A stretch of DNA of 64,000 bases from Nitrosococcus halophilus Nc 4. Lineage in GTDB: Bacteria > Pseudomonadota > Gammaproteobacteria > Nitrosococcales > Nitrosococcaceae. The stretch covers positions 3,210,001 through 3,274,000 of the forward strand of contig NC_013960.1 in NCBI RefSeq assembly GCF_000024725.1, given 5' to 3'. Below are positions 58,401-64,000 of the stretch, one piece after another (positions within the stretch are counted from its first letter, which is position 1; each line of letters starts with the position of its first letter). Both the position numbers and the translations under genes were made by a program. The notes beneath the pieces are model-generated. The model searched no databases and was not told the origin of the DNA. It saw nothing but the letters and a program-made list of their open reading frames with translations.

Positions 58401-59402
58401 CTGGAGATTGCCCGGTTCTGGGCTAGCATCGCCACCTACAACGAAGGGCTAGATCGCTATGAAATTCTAGGAATCATGGGGCCAGACGAGTTTCACGATG
58501 CTTACCCAGAGGCTGAAAGCCCCGGCCTCAACAACAATGCCTACACCAACCTTATGGCTGTTTTCGTGCTGAACAAAGCCCTGGAGCTGTTCCAATTATT
58601 GCCGGAGCAAGAATGTCAGCAGCTTTGCGAAAAATTGGCCATCCAGGAATCGGAGAAAACACGCTGGCAAGACATCAGCCGTAAGATGCGAGTAGTGTTC
58701 CATGACGACGGTATCATTAGCCAGTTCGAGGGCTATGCCAAACTAGAGGAATTCGATTGGGAAGGCTACCGAAAGAAATACGATAATATTCAACGCTTAG
58801 ACCGCCTTCTGGAGGCGGAAGGCGATACAGTCAACCGCTATAAAGCGTCAAAACAAGCCGATGTGCTGATGTTGTTTTACCTTTTCTCCTCAGAGGAATT
58901 AGGTGAGCTGTTCAAGCAACTCGGCTATCCGTTTGATCCGGAGCAGATCCCTAAGAACATCGATTATTATCTCCAACGGACCTCCAATGGTTCCTCCCTA
59001 AGCTGGATCATCCATTCTTGGGTTGCCACCCGCCGGGACCGGGAACACTCCTGGCAACTCTTCCAGGAAGCATTGAAGACCGATGTGGCAGATATTCAGG
59101 GGGGAACTACTCCTGAAGGTATCCATCTGGGCGCCATGGCAGGCTGCGTCGATCTAGTGCAACGCTGTTACACGGGGCTGGAGGCTAGAGGTCAAGTGCT
59201 ACGTCTCAATCCTCGCTTCCCTGAAAAATTGAGAAGTATTCACATACACCTGCGTTACCGCGGGCACTGGTTAGAGCTAGAGATTTCTTGTGAGAAATTA
59301 AAGATAGAATCCCTTACCAGTGGGGCTGCACCCGTAAAAATAGAAGTTAAAGGAAGTCAATTCCAACTTGAAGAAGGCAAGGTGAAAGAAATCCAGCTAT
59401 GA
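55461..59402 (+). CDS. Three-enzyme fusion: beta-phosphoglucomutase, trehalose-6-phosphate phosphatase, GH65 disaccharide phosphorylase
   Basis: A 1313-residue protein with three catalytic modules. (1) 10-265: HAD beta-phosphoglucomutase, nucleophile Asp18 and Asp20 in FDLDGVI, DGVxTRTARVHAAAWK and a GKPHPDIFLEAA motif. (2) 270-510: trehalose-6-phosphatase, Asp277 and Asp279 in FLDYDGTLTP, SGRGLQDVRQRV, YIGDDITDEDAF. (3) 515-1313: GH65 phosphorylase of the trehalose/kojibiose group, with NGYFATRGA, MPSRGWHGEAYRGHIFWDE, and Glu1010 as general acid in GPDEFHDAYPE. The chain could turn trehalose-6-phosphate to trehalose, split it with phosphate into glucose and beta-glucose-1-phosphate, and convert the latter to glucose-6-phosphate. 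Which disaccharide is used is not determined. Confidence 0.92.
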   Translation: MNTHKTISRSYFDAVIFDLDGVITRTARVHAAAWKSMFDDFLQKRAQGAAFKPFDDHDYREYVDGKPRYEGVRSFLQSRNIELPYGDPCDLLEKETVCGLGNRKNELFQEKLKKEGAEVYHTSVQLIRRLRSKGFQTAVVSSSKNCGRILDTVKLTHLFEVKVDGNDAATLDLKGKPHPDIFLEAANRLGLEPKRCVVFEDAIAGVKAGRQGQFGRVIGVDREKQTEALKAAGADIVVKDLAEIGIVVHMLDLSLALEALSALQDNIAQREVVTFLDYDGTLTPIVSHPEKAILSGEMGQTLRMLAEQCTVAIISGRGLQDVRQRVAIDSLYYAGSHGFEIAGPGELEMEQEQAQAHLPALDEAEKALKKQLENIAGAQIERKRFSIAVHYRNVAEAQIGAIEKMVEQTLEQHPGLHKSHGKKVYELQPDVAWDKGRALLWLLDKLELNRPDVLPLYIGDDITDEDAFQVLEERGLGLVVGEEARDTYAEYRLKDSHQVREFLHALTRMLGERNAWTLTYRGFEAQEEGLREALCTLGNGYFATRGAAPESQADNIHYPGTYLAGGYNRLKTAIAGRTVENEDLVNLPNWLCLDFRHIDGKWFDLKEMEILFYRQELDIKRGILTRIVHFRDEKDRETRVTQRRLASMAHMHLAALETVIIPLNWSGTLEVHSALDGQVINSGVARYQALNSKHLKPVETQPINNQILLLKVRTNQSQLTIAQAARLEVFLDNKPAAVDRQMEEETAYVAQAFTVEMEKGIPLTLEKTVALYTARDSAISECGLEAVKTIQDAPRFEGLWDTHCLAWKHLWRQFDMQLEIARSAGNHHIQRILRLYSFHLLQSASMHSLDIDVGMPSRGWHGEAYRGHIFWDELIIFPFLNYRAPQITQTLLMYRYRRLNEARKAARALGYKGAMYPWQSGSDGREESQQLHLNPQSGRWIPDNSHLQRHINAAIAYNIWQYFQVTGDLNFLAFYGAEMILEIARFWASIATYNEGLDRYEILGIMGPDEFHDAYPEAESPGLNNNAYTNLMAVFVLNKALELFQLLPEQECQQLCEKLAIQESEKTRWQDISRKMRVVFHDDGIISQFEGYAKLEEFDWEGYRKKYDNIQRLDRLLEAEGDTVNRYKASKQADVLMLFYLFSSEELGELFKQLGYPFDPEQIPKNIDYYLQRTSNGSSLSWIIHSWVATRRDREHSWQLFQEALKTDVADIQGGTTPEGIHLGAMAGCVDLVQRCYTGLEARGQVLRLNPRFPEKLRSIHIHLRYRGHWLELEISCEKLKIESLTSGAAPVKIEVKGSQFQLEEGKVKEIQL

Positions 59403-60694
59403 ATTTGAACCCTAAGTATTCCCCACGGACTCACCTTAATCTCAATGTTCGCGGTCTCAGCCAATCTGCCACCTTGGCTATCAACGAACGCTGTGCTGGA
59501 CTCATCCGTGACGGCAAAGAAGTCTTCCGCTTCGGTCTCGGCCAATCCCCTTTTCCCATCCCTCTGCCCATCGTTGAGGCGCTCAAGGCCAATGCCCACC
59601 AAAAAGATTACCTGCCGGTGAAAGGCCTACCTGCACTGCGCGAAGCCATTGTTGGCTATTATCAACGTACTGAAGGCTTAGACTACTCCCCCGATAAAAT
59701 TTTGGTGGGGCCAGGCAGTAAGGAGCTAATGTTTATTGTCCAACTAGTCTATTATGGCGACCTGGTCATTCCAACTCCAAGTTGGGTCTCCTACGCTCCC
59801 CAAGCTTCCATTATTGGTCGCCATCTCCGCTGGCTTCCAACCCAAATAGAGACCGGGCTTGGAGTGACACCTGAAGCCCTGAATAATTTGTGTCAAACCG
59901 ATCCGGAACGTCCACGACTGCTAATTCTTAACTACCCAGGCAACCCCAGCGGCATGACCTACAGTGCCGCGCAGCTAAAAGCGATTGCCAAAGTAGCCCG
60001 GCGCTATCGGGTCCTGGTGCTGGCAGATGAAATCTATAGCGAGCTGCATTTTGAGGGGAAGCATATCTCTATCGCTCGTTTTTACCCGGAGGGCACCCTC
60101 ATCAGCAATGGCTTGAGTAAATGGTGTGGGGCGGGCGGATGGCGGCTCGGCGCCTTTATTTTTCCTCAGTCCCTAACCTGGCTCTTAGAGAGCATGGCGG
60201 CAGTGGCCAGCGAAACCTTTACTTCAACCAGTGCTCCCATCCAATATGCAGCCGTTGAGGCTTTTCGAGGTAGCACCGAAATCAAGCACTATACGCGACA
60301 AGTCCGGCGCCTTCTTCACGCCCTCACCCGCTTCGCCGCACGCCGGCTACGGGATATAGGCGCAGCGGTCGCCGACCCCCAAGGCGCATTCTACCTGTTT
60401 CCCAATTTCGACCCCCTGCGGGAGCAACTCTGCCGCCGTTCTATGACCAACAGCGAAATCCTCTGTACCCGTCTACTAGAGGAAACGGGGGTTGCCATTT
60501 TACCCGGCAGCGTATTTGGACGTCCCTTAGACGAACTGTCAGCCCGGCTTGCCTGCGTCGATTTCGACGGCGGTAAGGCATTAGCAGCGTTAGAAGCCCT
60601 ACCCGATACTACGGAGCCGAACGAGGCTTTTTTGCGTACTTACTGTTACCCCGTTGTTCATGGAATAGAACGGCTATGTAACTGGCTAAGTTAA
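59399..60694 (+). CDS. PLP-dependent class I/II aminotransferase
   Basis: A 431-residue aminotransferase with the fold-type I layout: residues 40-60 (FRFGLGQSPFPIP), a VGPGSKELMF cofactor pocket, NYPGNPSGMTY, VLADEIYSELHF and the Schiff-base Lys in SNGLSKWCGAGGWRLG. The C terminus is normal. It overlaps the end of the fusion gene by 4 bases (ATGA), so the two are translationally coupled, an odd link between disaccharide metabolism and amino-acid metabolism. The substrate is unknown; the closest pattern is the aspartate/branched-chain group. Confidence 0.9.
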   Translation: MNLNPKYSPRTHLNLNVRGLSQSATLAINERCAGLIRDGKEVFRFGLGQSPFPIPLPIVEALKANAHQKDYLPVKGLPALREAIVGYYQRTEGLDYSPDKILVGPGSKELMFIVQLVYYGDLVIPTPSWVSYAPQASIIGRHLRWLPTQIETGLGVTPEALNNLCQTDPERPRLLILNYPGNPSGMTYSAAQLKAIAKVARRYRVLVLADEIYSELHFEGKHISIARFYPEGTLISNGLSKWCGAGGWRLGAFIFPQSLTWLLESMAAVASETFTSTSAPIQYAAVEAFRGSTEIKHYTRQVRRLLHALTRFAARRLRDIGAAVADPQGAFYLFPNFDPLREQLCRRSMTNSEILCTRLLEETGVAILPGSVFGRPLDELSARLACVDFDGGKALAALEALPDTTEPNEAFLRTYCYPVVHGIERLCNWLS

Positions 60695-60790
60695 AAGACT
60701 CACCCATAACCCATCAGATTAGACATGTCCCCCCAAATCGCAACCTTATCTTCCCAATGTAGTCTTATATAAAAATTAAGGAGGGTAACT

Positions 60791-61429
60791 ATGGTAATAG
60801 CAGCAAATAAGATAATAAAGCAACGCCTTGCCAATAGTTTGATTGTTCTCAGTCTACTTGCCATTACAAGTGGCCGCCCCGCTCTAGCGGTAGATGATAA
60901 AGACCTGGCGAAAGCCACTTTTGCTGGTGGCTGCTTTTGGTGCATGGAACCGCCTTTTGACAAGCTAGAGGGCGTTATTTCAACTACTTCGGGTTATATT
61001 GATGGCCAACTGGAAAATCCAACCTACGAAGAGGTCTCTGCCGGGAAAACCGGTCATGCGGAAGCAATCCAGGTCCTCTATGACCCAAAGAAAGTGAGCT
61101 ATGCCAAGTTACTGGAGGTTTTTTGGCATAACATTGATCCCCTCACTGCAAACCGGCAATTCTGTGATCAAGGCAATCAATACCGACCTGCCATTTTCTA
61201 CCACAACGAAGAACAGCAACGCTTGGCCGAAGAATCTAAAACCCAATTAGCACACTCTGGCCGCTTCGATCAGCCTATCGTCACTGAAATCAAACCGGCG
61301 ACTCCATTTTATACCGCAGAGAAGTATCATCAGAACTACTATCAGAAAAACCCAATCCGCTACAAGTTATATCGATTTGCCTGTGGTCGGGATCAGCGAC
61401 TGCAACAACTTTGGGGGGAATCCGACTAA
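60791..61429 (+). CDS. msrA: Periplasmic peptide-methionine (S)-S-oxide reductase
   Basis: A 212-residue MsrA. N-terminal signal segment (about 1-33, ending in PALA) places it in the periplasm, unlike the usual cytosolic form. Catalytic Cys48 in GGCFWCMEPPFD and a second Cys51 close by; Cys198 region (FACGRDQR) may be the resolving one. The substrate-binding EQGNQY pattern appears as CDQGNQYRPAIFY. GGAGGG precedes the ATG. It is convergent with the peptidase gene. Confidence 0.92.
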   Translation: MVIAANKIIKQRLANSLIVLSLLAITSGRPALAVDDKDLAKATFAGGCFWCMEPPFDKLEGVISTTSGYIDGQLENPTYEEVSAGKTGHAEAIQVLYDPKKVSYAKLLEVFWHNIDPLTANRQFCDQGNQYRPAIFYHNEEQQRLAEESKTQLAHSGRFDQPIVTEIKPATPFYTAEKYHQNYYQKNPIRYKLYRFACGRDQRLQQLWGESD

Positions 61430-61458
61430 GGGAGGCAAAGCCAATATGGGCAATGTTA

Positions 61459-63390
61459 TTAAAGATTTTCAATAGCGATGGGTTCAATCTCCTCTGCTAA
61501 ATCAAACCCAAAAACCCGAGAATAAAAATAGAGCTCTGCGCTCAGCGCACGTTTGATATTTTCCGACCTCCGGAAGCCATGTTGCTCGCCTTCAAAAGGA
61601 ACATAGGCCACAGGCAACCCCTTCCTACGCAGCGCCTCTACCATCTGTTCGGCTTGTTCAGGGGGTACAATCTTATCTTCCAAGCCCTGAAAAAAAATAA
61701 CCGGGCAAGAGAGTCTATCCACGGCATAAATCGGTGAGCGAGCCGCGTAAAGATCGGCCCGTTCCGGATAAGGCCCAATCAAGTGGTCCAGGTAACGGGA
61801 CTCGAATTTATGGGTCTCCTTTGCCAGCGCCTCCAAGTCACTGACGCCATAGTAGCTCGCACCTGCCTTGAATACCTCATGAAAGGTCAATGCCGCCAAT
61901 GTGGTAAAACCACCCGCACTCCCCCCCCGAATAGCGAGACGTTCTGGATCCACCTCTCCTCGCTGAACCAGATACAAGGCACCGTTAACACAATCATCCA
62001 CATCGACCAGCCCCCATTGTCCCCCCAGTTGCCGGCGATATTCTCGACCATAATGGGTGCTGCCTCGATAATTCACATCAAGCACGGCAATCCCCCGGCT
62101 GGTCCAATATTGAATCTTTAAATCTAAGGTATTATCGGTGGCCGCAGTGGGTCCGCCATGGCTCACCACCAACAAAGGAGGCCGCTCACCTGGCGGCCCC
62201 ATAAAATCCTTATTCCTCGCTGGATAAAAGAAAGCATGGGAGAAGGCTCCCCCCTCTGTGGGAAACTGGATGGCCTCGGCAATGGAAAAGTAATCGGGAT
62301 CCATCGTTATCTCGCTCGCGCGCCGCAGTACTTCTAGATCCCCAGTGCTCAGATCCAATTGAACGACAGCCGGGAATTCCGTGGGTGAGGCCGCAATAAA
62401 TACGGCGCGCCCGGACTGAGCTTGTAAAAATCCTATCTCCGTGTAGGGAAGATCAAATTCTTCCAGGGCGCAGGTAGTCGTATCTATGCTAACCAGATGG
62501 CTCACACCCTTGCTGCTATAGGTGCAGATAATGCGGTCTACCGACTCAAAAGCATAAGTGGATAAACCAAACACCCATTGGGGTAAACCAAATTCGGCCG
62601 TCATCTGAGTGACTGCTTCCACTTGCTCTTCGCGCCACCGATAAAGATTCCACCATCCGGTCCGGTCAGAGATAAAATATAAAGTGCCTTCAGGCGACCA
62701 CTCAGGCTGGAAAATGGACTCACTGCTCCCGCCTGCAATGGGCTTTGCCTCTCCTAAAGAGCCCGCTCCATCTACCTGAGCTACCCAGAGCTCAGTCCCG
62801 TCCCAGGGCATGTGGGGATGATTCCAGGTCAACCAAGCCAAGCGATTTCCATCAGGACTGAGGCGAGGCGAGGAATAAAAATCCGCCCCGGAGGCAAGCA
62901 CTGAAACCTGGCCACTGCCGTCAAAAGGAATACTCACTAGGGTATTGACCGCCTCCCGGGTCTTATCAGTGTGGTCTTCACGGACACAGATAAGACGATT
63001 CCGCACCCCATCAAAAATGGCGTCGGCGTAACGATAATCACCTTCCGGGGTAATCGGCTGGATGGCAGTTCCTCTCTGGTGACGGTATAGCCTTTGATCC
63101 TCAAAATTTGCGAAAAATACCGAGTCCCCGGCCACTAAATAGGCACCACCACCATATTCATGCACCCGCGTTCTAGCATTATAGGGGGGAGGATTAATCT
63201 CTTTAATTTCTCCATTCCGGGTTCGACGCAAGATCACACTCCGGCCCCCTTCGGTGGGACGCATCTCCATCCAATAAACTGCGTCTTTAGAAAGCGCTAC
63301 CTGACCTAAACCAATGGTTTCCGAAACAATAAGGTCAGGAGTAATGGGTGATTTCCACGAACCGTAGGGTTTTTCTATGGGTGCGAGCAC
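61459..63390 (-). CDS. S9 family (prolyl oligopeptidase-like) serine peptidase
   Basis: A 643-residue enzyme with an N-terminal beta-propeller (about 10-370, WD-like strands such as [16 protein letters not shown]) and a C-terminal alpha/beta-hydrolase. Triad: Ser in [13 protein letters not shown], Asp in [13 protein letters not shown], His in EGEQHGFRR. No signal peptide, so it is probably cytosolic, an aminoacyl- or dipeptidyl-peptidase type. GTG start at 63390 with GGAGGAGAT immediately ahead. Confidence 0.93.
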   Translation of the reverse strand: MLAPIEKPYGSWKSPITPDLIVSETIGLGQVALSKDAVYWMEMRPTEGGRSVILRRTRNGEIKEINPPPYNARTRVHEYGGGAYLVAGDSVFFANFEDQRLYRHQRGTAIQPITPEGDYRYADAIFDGVRNRLICVREDHTDKTREAVNTLVSIPFDGSGQVSVLASGADFYSSPRLSPDGNRLAWLTWNHPHMPWDGTELWVAQVDGAGSLGEAKPIAGGSSESIFQPEWSPEGTLYFISDRTGWWNLYRWREEQVEAVTQMTAEFGLPQWVFGLSTYAFESVDRIICTYSSKGVSHLVSIDTTTCALEEFDLPYTEIGFLQAQSGRAVFIAASPTEFPAVVQLDLSTGDLEVLRRASEITMDPDYFSIAEAIQFPTEGGAFSHAFFYPARNKDFMGPPGERPPLLVVSHGGPTAATDNTLDLKIQYWTSRGIAVLDVNYRGSTHYGREYRRQLGGQWGLVDVDDCVNGALYLVQRGEVDPERLAIRGGSAGGFTTLAALTFHEVFKAGASYYGVSDLEALAKETHKFESRYLDHLIGPYPERADLYAARSPIYAVDRLSCPVIFFQGLEDKIVPPEQAEQMVEALRRKGLPVAYVPFEGEQHGFRRSENIKRALSAELYFYSRVFGFDLAEEIEPIAIENL

Positions 63391-63431
63391 ATCTCCTCCC
63401 TAGCGTAAGCATAATATTCACGTCACCCCTA

Positions 63432-63857
63432 TTAGGGCCAAAGGGCGCGTACTTCTTCCGGTAATTGATTTCTTACCTCTTCAATTTCACCCCCCGTCAC
63501 ATGCTTAGATAAGACTTTAAAAACTGCGCTTACCGCCCGCTCTTGCTCAGTCCCCTCAAGACCTCGATACTTCTCCGTGACATAATTCAAGAACTCTTCT
63601 TTATGCCGATACTTAAGGGGCTTGCCGGCCGGCCGCCAGCCTTCATAGTAAAATCCTCTTACTAGCATGGGTAACTGAGCGCCTAGATCCACGGCTTCAT
63701 CCACCATGAGGCGATCCCGAAGCACATGCAACACCGCCCGCAGGGTTGAATAAGCCTTGTGCCGATCTTTCCACCCCATCTCCATCATGAGGTCATTCAA
63801 CCATAGAGATGTCTTTTGCAAAGTTGAGTCAAAAACTTCAAGCCCGGTAGCACTCAT
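63432..63857 (-). CDS. DUF2267 family protein
   Basis: A 141-residue helical protein with the DUF2267 signature: FDSTLQKTSLWLNDLMMEMGW, HKAYSTLRAVLHVLRDRL, LPMLVRGFYYEGW and a C-terminal LSKHVTGGEIEEVRNQLPEEVRALW. No enzymatic role is known. I take the ATG at 63857, since AGGAGGTG lies 5 bases ahead; six extra residues of an earlier start are not supported. It is upstream of the S9 peptidase, 41 bases away. The last 143 bases of the window hold its promoter region and nothing else that I can support. Confidence 0.88.
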   Translation of the reverse strand: MSATGLEVFDSTLQKTSLWLNDLMMEMGWKDRHKAYSTLRAVLHVLRDRLMVDEAVDLGAQLPMLVRGFYYEGWRPAGKPLKYRHKEEFLNYVTEKYRGLEGTEQERAVSAVFKVLSKHVTGGEIEEVRNQLPEEVRALWP

Positions 63858-64000
63858 GGGACACCTCCTCTCCATTATGACTATATTAATTTATAGGACC
63901 CTATCCTGTTGCTCCCCCTTGGTATAAAATTGTAAGGTCCTAAAGTTCCTTGGCTACACTCCCCTTTGTACCACAAGTATAGGTAAACCCAACCAATATT

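Noticed and set aside
1-64000. tRNA, rRNA, CRISPR array, insertion sequence or prophage
   Set aside because: No cloverleaf-forming stretch with conserved T-loop, no spaced repeat array and no transposase or phage-type frame was seen on either strand by eye.

Overview
The window looks like the chromosome of a gammaproteobacterium in the Chromatiales, and gene content and protein character suggest a Nitrosococcus-like marine chemolithotroph. This is inference from recognised protein families: an intact two-gene NADPH-type glutamate synthase, a gammaproteobacterial-type glutamate-cysteine ligase, a long Mfd, a membrane pyrophosphatase, and several secreted copper-type or beta-propeller proteins. 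No ammonia-oxidation gene, rRNA, tRNA, CRISPR array, transposase or phage gene is visible. GC is near 50 percent, except for an AT-rich stretch at about 9.4-12.6 kb.

Layout. 0-9.4 kb: the end of a SulP anion transporter, a DUF2490 outer-membrane-type protein, a histidine kinase/sigma-54 response regulator pair, a divergent DAHP synthase and a membrane pyrophosphatase, then a convergent DUF5995 gene. 9.4-12.6 kb: an AT-rich cassette (secreted seven-histidine beta-propeller, SCO copper chaperone, unknown exported protein) bounded by near-identical direct repeats. 12.6-18.2 kb: mfd, a small lipoprotein, and a CsoR-family repressor divergent from two YeeE/YedE sulfur-transport genes; the same 18-bp operator lies in mirror orientation in front of each. 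18.3-24.6 kb (minus strand): cbpM, cbpA, a TrkA-type and a TrkH-type potassium uptake pair, a membrane protein, and a cupredoxin/beta-propeller fusion. 24.8-31.1 kb: yhbY, a YihY protein, slipin/NfeD, thiS-thiG, a decayed reductase fragment and a persulfide-dioxygenase-like MBL protein.

31.1-34.8 kb (minus strand): a phage-shock-like operon made of a PspA/IM30-like coiled coil, a multi-span membrane protein and a sigma-54 activator, behind a sigma-54-like promoter. 34.9-37.1 kb: small membrane proteins and a CrtC/AttH-like lipocalin protein. 37.7-44.6 kb: a GAF-GAF-PAS-GGDEF-EAL protein translationally overlapping glutathione reductase, an STAS protein and glutamate-cysteine ligase, followed by a REP-like hairpin array. 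44.9-53.5 kb: an ADP-ribosylglycohydrolase, a PEBP protein, gltB-gltD with a possible leader ORF, and an STAS protein. 53.6-64 kb: an aldo/keto reductase, a truncated sodium:solute symporter, a three-enzyme fusion (beta-phosphoglucomutase, trehalose-6-phosphate phosphatase, GH65 disaccharide phosphorylase) coupled to an aminotransferase, a periplasmic MsrA, an S9 peptidase and a DUF2267 protein.

Recurring themes are copper and periplasmic redox proteins, sulfur and persulfide handling, glutathione, ion and osmotic homeostasis (PPase, Trk, trehalose metabolism), and envelope stress. The strongest candidates for new biology are the propeller-SCO cassette, the self-contained Psp-like sigma-54 operon, the three-enzyme trehalose protein, and a ThiS with a tail beyond its Gly-Gly end. 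All functions are assigned by reading the sequence, with no database search.
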